64,000 nt of DNA from Bacillota bacterium (GCA_023408075.1 JAEYKW010000001.1:62001-126000); one strand, 5' to 3'; positions 16,168 to 25,612 are shown, counted from the stretch's first letter. The notes: generated by a model from the sequence alone, not told the origin. Numbers and translations: made by a program.

Positions 16168-17031
16168 TTACAGATAGATATTTGTATACTCTTCTGTAAA
16201 AGGCATAGTCGCGTATTCGTTTTCAAACGCCCGGATATCCGATGTCATGATATAGTTTAGCACAGCCGTGAAATACTGCGCTTCACGCGTCTGATGATCG
16301 ACAAACCGCGTCGTCAATACCCCGAGCGTTTCCACCTGCTGAATCATCGGCCGTATGGCCAGCAGATGGTCCTTGTAGCCCTGCACCAACGCAAGGCTCT
16401 GCTTCGCGAGATTCATAATGGCCGGTATGGCTACGCCAGACGCTGGGGGTGACTCGAGCTGAACGCCATACGGAAGCTCCGGCACCGCTTCGGCGCTGAC
16501 CATCGACACAAACAGCCTCGCCTTATTCAGCAGACCCATAAACGAGTTCGCAAAATCCTCGGACTGTTTGACGGCAGTAAATTCATAAGGGTCGGCCCAG
16601 TGCATAATGAAAAGAGAATGCTCGGTCGTTTGACGCAGCCAGAAAATCATCTCATAGAGCATCTTTTTGTTATCCATCTGCCCAAAATCGTCCGCGCCGG
16701 TCATAATGAGATAGTATTCGCTTTCCTTAACCAGATGGTCGCGAAACGCCGGATAATCGTTGGCCACCATATAGCGGGTTAGCTGGGACAGCAGCATCTC
16801 ATTTTGAAAACGGATAAAATCCTTCACCATGGGCTGTATTTTGCCGGAATCAACGCTATTGCTCTGCGCCATACGGTCGAGCTCCTGAAATTCCTGATGA
16901 AACCGCAGCGCCTTGTCCGCATCGGCGGATTGCTCCACCGTCAGGTCTTTCCGCAGAAAAAGCGCATGGTCGGCAACGTCACGCATCCAAAAGCGCTGTA
17001 TGATATTCATGTTCCTGAGTTCTTCATTCAT
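16168..17031 (-). CDS. DUF2935 domain protein
   Basis: A 287-residue, mainly helical protein whose opening (RFWMRDVADHALFLRKDL) and later HQTREAQYF segment fit the DUF2935 family, in which two similar helical halves each carry conserved histidine and acidic residues suggesting a metal-binding four-helix fold. The function is unknown. ATG 17031 is chosen near the conserved N-terminus; ATG 17109 and TTG 17148 are possible earlier starts, and none has a strong ribosome site. It stands alone between a tRNA and a divergent ABC exporter operon. Confidence 0.7.
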   Translation of the reverse strand: MNEELRNMNIIQRFWMRDVADHALFLRKDLTVEQSADADKALRFHQEFQELDRMAQSNSVDSGKIQPMVKDFIRFQNEMLLSQLTRYMVANDYPAFRDHLVKESEYYLIMTGADDFGQMDNKKMLYEMIFWLRQTTEHSLFIMHWADPYEFTAVKQSEDFANSFMGLLNKARLFVSMVSAEAVPELPYGVQLESPPASGVAIPAIMNLAKQSLALVQGYKDHLLAIRPMIQQVETLGVLTTRFVDHQTREAQYFTAVLNYIMTSDIRAFENEYATMPFTEEYTNIYL

Positions 17032-17252
17032 AACCGTATCTCGAAATTTATTTTCCCTATTGTCTGCAGTACGCCTGCCGGTTATTCCGGTTTTATTTTG
17101 GTCAGTCATTCTCTTGAAAACAAACGTCAGCAATAGCACAAGGTGCAAGCGTTAAGCAAAAATGGCATACAGGCTCCTTGCTTTAAGATGATATTTTGCG
17201 GCAACGGCGTCCGGTTAATTGTACATAAACAGGCTCATTTGCTATATTCATC

Positions 17253-17281
17253 TTGACACAGAAAATATCAATCATTAATAT
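17253..17281 (+). promoter_or_regulatory. SigA-type promoter of the ABC-2 exporter operon
   Basis: TTGACA (17253-17258) and TAATAT (17276-17281) are separated by 17 bases, about 37 bases before the first permease start. Confidence 0.7.
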
Positions 17282-17317
17282 ATAGATAAAATTACCAAGT
17301 ATCAGGAAAGCAAGCAA

Positions 17318-18112
17318 TTGTTAAAGCCGTATTTGTATATCGCAAAAACGAAGATACTGTCTGCCCTGGCATACCGATTTGACGTGATTTCCACCATCGT
17401 CATTCAGTGCCTTGTTGTGATTGCCACGTCTTTTTTCTGGATGGCGGCTTACGGGCAGCGGCAGTCCGCGATGGGCGTCACACTCAATCAGATGCTGACC
17501 TATTCGATTATGTCGTCGCTGCTCTCGTGCCTGCTCACAGCCAACGTGGAAGACAGGGTGATTCAAAGCGTCAGAAAAGGCAATGTGGCGCTCGATATGC
17601 TAAAGCCGGTCAGCGTTTTCGGCATGTATCTGGCGGAGGACATCGGCGCAATTGCCGTGGCGTTCTGTCAAAATGCTTTGCCGCTCTTATTGATATCGTG
17701 CTTGCTGATACAGGTTCCCGTGCCGTCATCCGCCGTCAATTTGCTTTTGTTTATTGTGAGCCTGGTTTTCAGCTACCTCATCAACTGGCTCATCACAGCC
17801 TGCTTTTCCATGCTCTCGTTTTTTGTGATCAGCATTGGGCCGCTGCATCAAACCAAAAATGTTCTGATTCGCATTCTTTCGGGCAGTATCATCCCTTTAT
17901 GGTTTTTCCCGGAGGGGCTGCAGACCGTGCTTAAATTTCTGCCGTTTGTCTGCATCTATCAATTGCCGCTCAGCATTTATATCGGCAAACTGGATTGGCC
18001 CGATATTCTGATGCAGATGGGCTTGCAGCTCATTTGGCTGCTGATATTGTATGCGGTGTTCAAAATGATACAAAAGAAGGTTCTCTCCAACGTGCTGATA
18101 CAAGGAGGCTGA
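17318..18112 (+). CDS. ABC-2 type permease 1 (DUF990-like)
   Basis: A 264-residue integral membrane protein with about six hydrophobic segments, of the ABC-2 permease group once called DUF990. The motif region SVRKGNVALDMLKPVSVFG between the second and third membrane segments is typical. Translation starts at TTG 17318 with AGGAAAG 7 bases upstream. The second permease follows after four bases, and the ATPase after that, giving a complete three-gene exporter. The cargo is unknown; relatives export drugs, lipids or polysaccharide intermediates. Confidence 0.85.
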   Translation: MLKPYLYIAKTKILSALAYRFDVISTIVIQCLVVIATSFFWMAAYGQRQSAMGVTLNQMLTYSIMSSLLSCLLTANVEDRVIQSVRKGNVALDMLKPVSVFGMYLAEDIGAIAVAFCQNALPLLLISCLLIQVPVPSSAVNLLLFIVSLVFSYLINWLITACFSMLSFFVISIGPLHQTKNVLIRILSGSIIPLWFFPEGLQTVLKFLPFVCIYQLPLSIYIGKLDWPDILMQMGLQLIWLLILYAVFKMIQKKVLSNVLIQGG

Positions 18113-18116
18113 AACG

Positions 18117-18932
18117 ATGATATGCGCTTTGAAGCACCATGTTTCCGTTGGTATCCATTTGATCAGGATGTCCATCCAAACGACTCTTGAGTATCCGGTC
18201 AACCTGATCGGGTGGCTGCTTGCGAACCCGATTCAGTTTATATTGGGTATCGGGACCATACAGTTCGTGATATCGGAATTCGGCACATTAAACGGATGGA
18301 CATTCGGCGAACTCGCATTCTTATACGGCTTGGCTGTGCTCAGCCACGGGCTGTCTGTCATTTTGTTTGTGCAGGCATGGTATATGGGCAGTATTATGCT
18401 GGATGGCGAATTTGATGTGTTCATGCTGCGTCCTATGAACGTGCTTTTTCAGTTTTTCTTCATGATTTTCAACCTGATCGGCATCACCGATTTGATACCG
18501 GGTATCATTATCTTTGTTTACGGATGCACACAGATTCACTTTCTCTGGTCGTTTGCGAACGTGGCCATACTGCTGTCAATATTGATCGGCGCGACGTTGA
18601 TACGCGGCGCCGTGTACCTTTTAACGGGTTCCTTCGCCTTCTGGACGAAAAGCCGCAACAGCTTTATTTTTTTGAATATGACGTTATTCGATCAGACAAC
18701 GAAGTATCCGCTGAACATTTATCCGAGAATCGTCCAGATCATATTCACTTTTGTGATCCCGCTCGGGTTTATCAGCTTCTATCCCGCAAGCGATTTTATG
18801 GACAAAAGCATGAATTTTAATTTCTCCGACGGTACCGCATTGGCTGTGCTGCCGGTGGGCATATTTGTGTTCTGGCTCACAACAAGGGTGTTCCGCAGAG
18901 GGTTAACAAAATATGAAAGCGCCGGGTCTTGA
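18117..18932 (+). CDS. ABC-2 type permease 2 (DUF990-like)
   Basis: The second permease of 271 residues, with the equivalent loop LDGEFDVFMLRPMNVLFQ and six hydrophobic stretches. Its ribosome site GGAGG sits inside the end of permease 1. The pair of non-identical permeases suggests a heterodimeric transmembrane part. The next gene is the matching ATPase 38 bases on. Confidence 0.85.
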   Translation: MICALKHHVSVGIHLIRMSIQTTLEYPVNLIGWLLANPIQFILGIGTIQFVISEFGTLNGWTFGELAFLYGLAVLSHGLSVILFVQAWYMGSIMLDGEFDVFMLRPMNVLFQFFFMIFNLIGITDLIPGIIIFVYGCTQIHFLWSFANVAILLSILIGATLIRGAVYLLTGSFAFWTKSRNSFIFLNMTLFDQTTKYPLNIYPRIVQIIFTFVIPLGFISFYPASDFMDKSMNFNFSDGTALAVLPVGIFVFWLTTRVFRRGLTKYESAGS

Positions 18933-18970
18933 AAAGCCGGGCCTGATGATAGGAAAAAGGGGGAATTGCG

Positions 18971-19963
18971 TTGGCACTCATAGAAGTCAATCATCTGGTG
19001 AAAAGCTTTAAGGTCACCGATAAAGAAAAAGGGCTCAAAGGCGCGCTGAAAAATATCGTGCACAGAAAAACAAAGGTGATCAATGCCGTAAACGATATCA
19101 GCTTTACAATTGAAAAAGGAGAAATCGTCGCCTATATCGGCCCAAACGGCGCGGGCAAAAGCACCACCGTAAAAATGCTCTCGGGTATACTCACGCCGAC
19201 ATCGGGCGACATATCCATTAATGGGCTGTCTCCCCAGAAGAACAGAAAACAAGTTGTGAAGAATCTCGGTGTTGTTTTCGGGCAGCGCTCCCAACTGAAC
19301 TGGGATCTGCGCCTCGGAGAAACGTTCGAGCTGCTCAGGAGAATCTATCAGATTGAGGACGCCGTGTATAAAGCCAATTTGGAGATGATGAATGATATAT
19401 TGGAAATTAACAAGATCATCAATACGCCCGTGCGCCAGCTCTCGCTCGGGCAAAGAATGAGGGGCGACCTCGCGGCGGCGATGCTTCATTCTCCGCCGAT
19501 ACTGTTTTTGGACGAACCCACCATCGGGCTTGATGTGGAGGGCAAATACGCGATACGCAAATTCATCATGGACATCAACGCGACGAGACAGACAACGATC
19601 ATACTCACAACGCATGATCTCGGAGACATTGAGGAGCTGTGCTCACGCCTGATCATCATCAATCAGGGCATCATTATTGAAGACGGATCTCTCAAGGAGT
19701 TGATTGACCGCATCGCGCCGTACCGCCAGCTTATCGTCGAATTTTACGAGGAACAGCACGATATTTTCCATCCGCAGGCGCAGATCATTGAGAAGGAGGG
19801 GCCGAAAATCGTCTTCCGGTTTGAAAAAGCGAGCATCACCGCTTCCAGGCTGATTGAAGACATACAAAATCAGGCGCGGATAAAGGATATTCGCCTCGAC
19901 GAAGCGAAGATAGACGATATCATCCGCGCGGCGTATCACGATAACAGCAGCGTCGGTTTATAA
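18971..19963 (+). CDS. ABC exporter ATPase
   Basis: A 330-residue ATPase with Walker A GPNGAGKST, a Q-loop in VVFGQRSQLNW, signature LSLGQRMRGDL, Walker B ILFLDEP and the switch histidine in LTTHDLGDIEEL. The LSLGQ variant and the roughly 100-residue C-terminal extension are common in ATPases paired with DUF990 permeases. The start codon is TTG 18971, preceded by GGGGG. It is the third gene of the exporter operon. Confidence 0.9.
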   Translation: MALIEVNHLVKSFKVTDKEKGLKGALKNIVHRKTKVINAVNDISFTIEKGEIVAYIGPNGAGKSTTVKMLSGILTPTSGDISINGLSPQKNRKQVVKNLGVVFGQRSQLNWDLRLGETFELLRRIYQIEDAVYKANLEMMNDILEINKIINTPVRQLSLGQRMRGDLAAAMLHSPPILFLDEPTIGLDVEGKYAIRKFIMDINATRQTTIILTTHDLGDIEELCSRLIIINQGIIIEDGSLKELIDRIAPYRQLIVEFYEEQHDIFHPQAQIIEKEGPKIVFRFEKASITASRLIEDIQNQARIKDIRLDEAKIDDIIRAAYHDNSSVGL

Positions 19964-20093
19964 TGAACATCCGAATACGACAGCCGGAAAACAAATAAAT
20001 GCGTCCGCAATGCAAAAGCTTTGACTTTCGAATAATAATCATATTTTGTGCTCAAACTGATAAGAGACTTGTCTTTAAGAGAGGGCATAGATT

Positions 20094-20804
20094 ATGAAAA
20101 AATTGTTTTGCATATTAATGATTCTCATTATGGTGGTCATGATGCTTCCGGGCTGCGGCAATAACGAATCACAAAGCGCAACCACAACCGTACAGGGAGG
20201 CGGGGGATCGCAGCAGCCTCAGGCCAGCGGCTCGAGCAGCGCACAGGCATCGGAAAGCTCAGGAGGCATGAAAATAAAGCCCGAGCAATTGATATCGAAG
20301 GAAGACGCGAACAAGCTGATCGGCGAGGCGGTGAAGGCGGGCGTGGACGACGAATATCCGCAGCTGGGACTGAGCACCTGCTATTATGCGCCTGAGAATC
20401 AGGAGTCAAAAAACTATCTTCAAATAAGCATACTGCAGAAGAAAGAACAGCAGGGCGGCCAGTCCGGCGGCTCCGAGAGCTCGAGCCAGCCGAGCGAATC
20501 GAGCAGCCAGAGCCAGTCCTCCGGCCAGCAGAGTGAATCCGGCGGGGGCGGCGGCGGCGGCGAGGAGATGACGCCGAAAAACCTGTATGAGGGTTTCAAA
20601 AAGATATTCATGGATGCGAATGCCGCGGTCACCGGGCATATCGGCGATGATATCTTCATATCCGGCAAAAGCATCAGTATACTGTCGGGAGAGTACTGCA
20701 TTATCATTTCAGCCGGCGGCGCGGACCCTGCCGCTGCGGAGACGGTGCTCAAAGATGCCGCCGAAATGGCCGTGGGCAATCTGAAACGCATTCAGGGGAA
20801 ATAA
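20094..20804 (+). CDS. Lipoprotein with Ser/Gly/Gln-rich inserts
   Basis: A 236-residue lipoprotein with lipobox LPGC, followed by a Ser/Gly/Gln-rich linker. A folded part begins near KPEQLISKEDANKLIG and includes the single cysteine of LSTCYYAPENQ. A second low-complexity run of Gly, Ser, Gln and Glu (about bases 20445-20565) splits that domain before KNLYEGFKKIF. Reading the parts together suggests one compact extracytoplasmic domain with a disordered loop inserted into it. No family is recognised with confidence. It stands alone with its own terminator. Confidence 0.75.
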   Translation: MKKLFCILMILIMVVMMLPGCGNNESQSATTTVQGGGGSQQPQASGSSSAQASESSGGMKIKPEQLISKEDANKLIGEAVKAGVDDEYPQLGLSTCYYAPENQESKNYLQISILQKKEQQGGQSGGSESSSQPSESSSQSQSSGQQSESGGGGGGGEEMTPKNLYEGFKKIFMDANAAVTGHIGDDIFISGKSISILSGEYCIIISAGGADPAAAETVLKDAAEMAVGNLKRIQGK

Positions 20805-20827
20805 AAATACATGCTTATCAAAAAATC

Positions 20828-20851
20828 AGCCGCTTAATCTGCGGCTTTTTT
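20828..20851 (+). terminator. Terminator after the Ser/Gly-rich lipoprotein
   Basis: AGCCGC (20828-20833) and GCGGCT (20841-20846) enclose a seven-base loop and are followed by a T-run. Confidence 0.75.
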
Positions 20852-20999
20852 GATAGTGCGATGGCCGGAAAATCTATTGCGTCGGCTTTGCGGGAAATAT
20901 ATACTTAAAGCAGCTGATCAACTCTCATATAGGGAGTATACGCAACAGTGCCGATCATGCAGACAGCGATTGAGCAGCAGAAAGGATGAGGCAAAACAG

Positions 21000-21860
21000 A
21001 TGTATGATGTGATCATTATCGGAACCGGCCCTGCCGGCATTTCGGCAGGCATATACACCGCGCGCGCAAAATTAAGCACATTGGTTATAGGGGCCAGCAG
21101 CGGCGCTTTGGCCAAAGCGGATAAAATCGAAAATTACTACGGTTTTTCCAGCCCGATCCCGGGGGAAAAGCTGCTCGGCGAAGGACTCGCTCAAGCCAAA
21201 AGCGTGGGCGCTGAAATCATCACCGATCAGGTTGTGAACGTCGGCTATGAAGAGGGCTACACCGTAAAAACAAATGGCGCTGAATACAAAGCAAAAGCCG
21301 TCGTCATCGCGACAGGCTCCAACCGGACGGCGCCCAAAATCGACGGTTTTACCCGGTTTGAGGGGCAGGGCATCAGCTACTGCGCGGTGTGCGACGCGTT
21401 TTTTTACAGAGGCAAGGATGTCGCCGTGCTCGGATGCTGCGAGTACGCGCTGCACGAGGCGTGTGAACTCCTGCCGATTGCGAAGTCGGTCACAATGCTG
21501 ACAAACGGCACGGCACCGATTCCCGACATACCCGAAAACATTCCGGTGATGACGACGCAAATCGCGGCGCTGGAAGGGCAGGAAGTGCTCGAAAGGGTGC
21601 GCTTCACCGACGGAACCGAGCTGCCCGTAGCGGGCGTCTTTGTCGCCATCGGCGTTGCGGGCAGCAGCGATCTCGCAAAGAAGCTCGGCGCGGAAACGGA
21701 AGGCCTGAGAATCGTTGTGGATGAAAACATGGCCACAAATCTGCCGGGGCTGTTTGCCGCAGGCGACTGCACGGGCGGTATGATGCAGATCGCAAAAGCG
21801 GTGTATGAAGGCGCAAAAGCGGGAACGCAAGCCGTTAAATTTGTGAGGAACAATAAATAA
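21000..21860 (+). CDS. Thioredoxin-reductase-like flavoprotein lacking the NADPH motif
   Basis: A 286-residue two-domain flavoprotein. The FAD site GTGPAGISAG, the redox-active pair in YCAVC (C128, C131) and the C-terminal FAD motif GLFAAGDCTGG are all intact. In ordinary TrxB the second nucleotide site has GGGxSA and a following arginine-rich stretch; here the equivalent reads LGCCEYALHEA, and no basic stretch follows. This loss is the mark of ferredoxin-dependent flavin thioredoxin reductases known from clostridia. ATG 21000 is preceded by AGGATGAGG. No thioredoxin gene is adjacent. Redox partner and donor are inferred, not seen. Confidence 0.8.
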   Translation: MYDVIIIGTGPAGISAGIYTARAKLSTLVIGASSGALAKADKIENYYGFSSPIPGEKLLGEGLAQAKSVGAEIITDQVVNVGYEEGYTVKTNGAEYKAKAVVIATGSNRTAPKIDGFTRFEGQGISYCAVCDAFFYRGKDVAVLGCCEYALHEACELLPIAKSVTMLTNGTAPIPDIPENIPVMTTQIAALEGQEVLERVRFTDGTELPVAGVFVAIGVAGSSDLAKKLGAETEGLRIVVDENMATNLPGLFAAGDCTGGMMQIAKAVYEGAKAGTQAVKFVRNNK

Positions 21861-21879
21861 ACTGCCGGGAGACTGTTAT

Positions 21880-22731
21880 TTGGACACTGTTTTGTATAAA
21901 CTGTTGACGCATGATAAACAGGCGAGAATATTCCTCATCGACAATACGGCGATGGTCAATGCCGCGCAGGCATCCTCCGAAGGGGTCGTGCTTGATGTTT
22001 TCAACACGGTATTGACATTTACGTCCATACTGCATGGCATGTTCACGAACGCGAAAAGAGTGTCGGTCAAGCTTGAAACGTCCGACCCGGAGGGGTTTAT
22101 GCTTTTTGGCGCGGACGCAAACGGCAATGTGCAGGGCTACGTATCCGATGAGCTGATCAGCCGCCGATACAACGGCTTAAAGGAAATGGCCGGAGACATC
22201 GGCTGTTTAAAAATCGTCTACGATAACGGGGCCGACGCGGTTTTTACCGGCATCATCGAAATCAAAGAGGATGACATTGCTCAAAATCTGTCGCGCTATT
22301 TTTTACAAAGCGAGCAGACAGAATCGATTTTCCGGTACTATTGCGCAGAGGATGGCCCCGGTATCCGTTTGAGCCGCGGCATTCTGGTACAAGCCTTGCC
22401 TTTCGCGGAAAAGCCGCTGATATCTAAGTGGGCGGCCCGGCTGGAAAAAGAAAAAAGCGTGATTGCAGGCAGTCTCAAGCCGGCTCAAGCACTGCCCAAT
22501 GTCTTTCTTTCAGAGGCTGACGTGACGGAACAGTGGCCGGTACGCTTGAAGTGTTCATGCGACAGACAATCGGTGCTTTTTATGCTGATGGGGCTCGGGG
22601 TCAATGAGCTGGAATGGACGATCGATGAAAATCAGGACATCGAGGTCAAATGCGGCAAGTGCGGAGAAAGATACGGATTTGGCGCCGATGAGATCAGGAA
22701 TCTGATAGACGCATACAGCAAAGAAGGATGA
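21880..22731 (+). CDS. hslO: Hsp33 redox-regulated chaperone
   Basis: A 283-residue Hsp33 protein, a holdase that oxidation activates by releasing zinc. The C-terminal zinc site has both cysteine pairs, CSC in KCSCDR and CGKC in KCGKCGERY. The start is TTG 21880, with CGGGAGA about 7 bases upstream. It follows the thioredoxin-reductase-like gene by 19 bases, so two thiol-related proteins are probably co-expressed. Confidence 0.88.
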   Translation: MDTVLYKLLTHDKQARIFLIDNTAMVNAAQASSEGVVLDVFNTVLTFTSILHGMFTNAKRVSVKLETSDPEGFMLFGADANGNVQGYVSDELISRRYNGLKEMAGDIGCLKIVYDNGADAVFTGIIEIKEDDIAQNLSRYFLQSEQTESIFRYYCAEDGPGIRLSRGILVQALPFAEKPLISKWAARLEKEKSVIAGSLKPAQALPNVFLSEADVTEQWPVRLKCSCDRQSVLFMLMGLGVNELEWTIDENQDIEVKCGKCGERYGFGADEIRNLIDAYSKEG

Positions 22732-22735
22732 AATC

Positions 22736-23104
22736 ATGTTGGTTTTTGCGGTCATCGCCATCACGTTGGCGTTGATCTGCTATTCAATCGGTGTTTGGGC
22801 TGAGAAAATAAGCGGACAACTCAAGGCATGGCATATTCTGTTCTTCTGGATTGGCTTTGTATTCGACACAACGGGAACAACGCTGATGGGACAACTGGCC
22901 GGGGGCGGGTTCACAGTGAATCTGCACGGTGTTTCGGGCTTGCTTGCCATTATACTGATGCTTGTTCATGCCGTGTGGGCCACGGTGATTCTGGCAAGAA
23001 AGAATGACCGGCAGAAAAAGAATTTTCATAAGTTCAGTATCGTTGTTTGGGCCATTTGGCTGGTTCCTTTCATTTCGGGTGCCATTGCGGGCATGGCGGG
23101 ATGA
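22736..23104 (+). CDS. HsmA-like small membrane protein
   Basis: A 122-residue protein with four hydrophobic segments. It resembles the TIGR03987/HsmA family of small membrane proteins, with the segment GFVFDTTGTTLMGQ and histidines in the membrane segments (LHGVSG, LVHAVWA). The function of the family is unknown. It begins four bases after the Hsp33 stop and is probably part of the same transcript. Confidence 0.72.
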   Translation: MLVFAVIAITLALICYSIGVWAEKISGQLKAWHILFFWIGFVFDTTGTTLMGQLAGGGFTVNLHGVSGLLAIILMLVHAVWATVILARKNDRQKKNFHKFSIVVWAIWLVPFISGAIAGMAG

Positions 23105-23129
23105 GCGCCCGGGAGGCTGAGGGGCTCCC

Positions 23130-23615
23130 ATGAGAATCGGTGTGCTTTCGGATACGCATATCCCCAAAAAAGCGAAAGCGCTCCCGCCGGTTGTTTTAAG
23201 CGCCTTTACCGGCGTTGATCACATCATACACGCGGGCGATATAATGAGCCTTAGCGTACTAAGGCAGCTCGAAGCTTTGGCGCCCGTCACAGCCGTCGCG
23301 GGCAATATCGACCCGCCGGAAACGAGGCAGCAGCTCGGGGAAAAGAAGATACTGACACTCGGCGGTTTCCGCATCGGAGTGGTTCATGGCCATGGCAGCA
23401 GCGGCAGCACCGTCAGCCGCTCTCTTAAGAGCTTTGAAGACGAGGCTGTAGACTGCATCATTTTTGGGCACAGCCACATTCCATACAATCAATTCCATGG
23501 CCGCATTTTGATGTTTAACCCCGGATCGCCTACGGATAAAAGGCGCTGCAGCCGTTTTTCCTTTGGGATCATAGAGCTTAACGATACGCTCAAAGTATCA
23601 CATATTTTTTTCTAG
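23130..23615 (+). CDS. YfcE/MJ0936-type metallophosphoesterase
   Basis: A 161-residue phosphodiesterase with the full calcineurin-like metal motif set: SDTHIPK, HAGDIM, AGNID, VHGHG and FGHSHIP. Single-domain enzymes of this group hydrolyse phosphodiester model substrates; the physiological substrate is not known. It follows the small membrane protein closely. Confidence 0.88.
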   Translation: MRIGVLSDTHIPKKAKALPPVVLSAFTGVDHIIHAGDIMSLSVLRQLEALAPVTAVAGNIDPPETRQQLGEKKILTLGGFRIGVVHGHGSSGSTVSRSLKSFEDEAVDCIIFGHSHIPYNQFHGRILMFNPGSPTDKRRCSRFSFGIIELNDTLKVSHIFF

Positions 23616-23621
23616 AGGCCC

Positions 23622-23651
23622 GGAAATAATATCCGATACCATATTATTTCC
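23622..23651. other. Perfect inverted repeat after the phosphoesterase gene
   Basis: GGAAATAATAT (23622-23632) and ATATTATTTCC (23641-23651) form an 11-pair stem with an eight-base loop. The following T-run is short, so this could be a weak terminator or an operator for the next gene, which starts at 23697. Confidence 0.5.
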
Positions 23652-23696
23652 CGTTTCTGAATAAGATTGAATATACTTTTTTCAGCGGGGGAAAAC

Positions 23697-24503
23697 ATGA
23701 GCCGAATCAAAATGCGCTATGTGATATTGCTCTCGGCGATCATGGTCGCCGTGCTTGTGCTGTTCGCCAACGGCGTTTTCGAGTCTCCTCAAAACTGTAT
23801 CACCGAGCAGGCGGCAGCGGATGAATACATGTGGTATTACCTGCCTCACGACTCAAATCAGCAGCCATTGCCCATGGAAAAAGCGCCGTATATCAAGAAC
23901 TACAACATCCTTTATATCGGCAATGCGGATGAGAACAAAATCTATCTGACATTCGACGACTGCCCGGACAACGAAAACATACCGCATATTTTAGACATAC
24001 TTAAAGACCACCATGCCGTGGCGACGTTTTTCATGACAGAGGCTTATATCAGAAAGCATCCGGATGTGATCGAAAGGATCATCGGCGAAGGCAGCTTGGT
24101 CGGCAACCATACAGCCAAGCACGTGAGCGTCACACGCCTCACATTTGAAAATTTCAAAGCCCAGCTGCAGGGCGTTGAAGATGCTTTTTATGAGATAACG
24201 GGCAAGACAATGCCAAAGCTGTTCCGTCCGCCTCAAGGTCTGTTCTCAGAGCAAACGCTTAAATATGCCGATGAGCTTGGCTACACGACCGTGTTCTGGT
24301 CTTTCCGCTATACGGATTGGGACGTCTACAATCAGCCGTCAAAAGAAAGCGCCTATAAGATCATCATGAGTGAAACGCATCCGGGCGAGATCGTTTTGCT
24401 GCACTGCCAGTCGAAAACAAACGTGAGCATTTTGGACAGCGTCCTGACAGCATGGGAGGAACAGGGATATACATTTGGTCTGGTCGGTGATATTTACAAA
24501 TAG
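23697..24503 (+). CDS. Polysaccharide deacetylase (PdaA-like)
   Basis: A 268-residue NodB-type deacetylase with one N-terminal membrane segment. The catalytic motif is TFDDCPDNENI, the metal histidines are in GNHTAKHVSVT, and RPPQGLFSE and LLHCQSKTN give the remaining motifs. It resembles PdaA-type enzymes that act on muramic residues for spore cortex lactam formation, and the spore-forming context fits. ATG 23697 is chosen because GGGGG lies a few bases upstream. A cysteine occupies the place often held by glycine after TFDD/N. The exact glycan substrate is not determined by sequence. Confidence 0.82.
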   Translation: MSRIKMRYVILLSAIMVAVLVLFANGVFESPQNCITEQAAADEYMWYYLPHDSNQQPLPMEKAPYIKNYNILYIGNADENKIYLTFDDCPDNENIPHILDILKDHHAVATFFMTEAYIRKHPDVIERIIGEGSLVGNHTAKHVSVTRLTFENFKAQLQGVEDAFYEITGKTMPKLFRPPQGLFSEQTLKYADELGYTTVFWSFRYTDWDVYNQPSKESAYKIIMSETHPGEIVLLHCQSKTNVSILDSVLTAWEEQGYTFGLVGDIYK

Positions 24504-24637
24504 TCGTACGGAAAAATCTTCGATTGTGTTTGTTTTGTTTCTTTTTTTTACGAAACATCATCTTTCATATTGATTTTATCCATGTTTTCGGATAGGATAA
24601 TGTATGTCAGAAGGTTACTAACAGAATCGAGGAAGAT

Positions 24638-25612
24638 ATGGCAGAACTGAGATTTAACCCCTTCAAGAACGATTGGGTTATGGTGGCGTCCTCGCGGCAG
24701 GACAGGCCGCAAATGCCGAAAGACTGGTGCCCCTTCTGCCCGGGATCGGGTAGAGTTCCCGATGAGTTTGATGTGCTGAAATATGATAATGATTTCCCGG
24801 CGCTTTCCATGGATCCGCCGGAACCCGATGATGTCGCAACAGATTTTTTCCAGACTCAAAAATCATACGGAAAATGCGAAGTCGTGCTCTACTCGCCCGA
24901 GCATACGATGACGCTGCCGCAGCTGCCCGTTTCGCACGTCAGGAAGCTTGTGGATCTTTGGTGCGAACGCTTTACCGATCTGTCCCAGTACGAAAAATCC
25001 AAGTATGTCATGATATTCGAAAACCGCGGCGATGTCGTGGGTGTCACAATGCCGCATCCGCACGGACAGATTTACGCCTATCCTTTTATTCCAAAAAAGG
25101 TCGAGCAGAAATTTTTAAGCGCTCAAAAATATCTCGAGGAGAAAGGGCACTGCCTTTTTTGCGACTGGCTCAAAGCCGAGCAGGATTTTGCCAAGCGCGT
25201 GATATTTGAAAACGAGCATTTTTGCGTCCTCATTCCTTTCTTTTCGGAATTCGCATACGGCACACAGATCATTTCCAAGTCGCATAAAAATTTCATTTCG
25301 CAGTTTGACAATGATGAAAAGGAATCGCTTTCGGCGGCGATCAGAAACACGGTCGGCATGTACGACTGCCTTTTTGATATGCCGTTTCCGTATATGATGT
25401 GCATGTTTAACGCGCCTGTTCATACGGCTGATATTGAAGGCTTCCATTTTCATATCGAGTTTTTTCCGCCGATGCGTTCCAAGGATAAACAGCAGTTTCT
25501 CGCATCCAGCGAGACGGGCGCGGGCGCGCACTGCAACCCGACAGCGCCCGAAGAAAAAGCCGTGGAGCTAAGGGCCGCGTATCAAAAATACACAGCGGGG
25601 GCAGAGCAATGA
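24638..25612 (+). CDS. galT: Galactose-1-phosphate uridylyltransferase
   Basis: A 324-residue GalT of the class I histidine-triad type, exchanging UMP between UDP-glucose and galactose-1-phosphate. The active-site motif is MPHPHGQIYAYPF. The cysteine pair in CPFCPGS near the N-terminus fits the structural metal site, and GFHFHIEFFPP forms the second histidine motif. GAGGAAG precedes ATG 24638. The stop overlaps the galK start by four bases. Confidence 0.93.
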   Translation: MAELRFNPFKNDWVMVASSRQDRPQMPKDWCPFCPGSGRVPDEFDVLKYDNDFPALSMDPPEPDDVATDFFQTQKSYGKCEVVLYSPEHTMTLPQLPVSHVRKLVDLWCERFTDLSQYEKSKYVMIFENRGDVVGVTMPHPHGQIYAYPFIPKKVEQKFLSAQKYLEEKGHCLFCDWLKAEQDFAKRVIFENEHFCVLIPFFSEFAYGTQIISKSHKNFISQFDNDEKESLSAAIRNTVGMYDCLFDMPFPYMMCMFNAPVHTADIEGFHFHIEFFPPMRSKDKQQFLASSETGAGAHCNPTAPEEKAVELRAAYQKYTAGAEQ

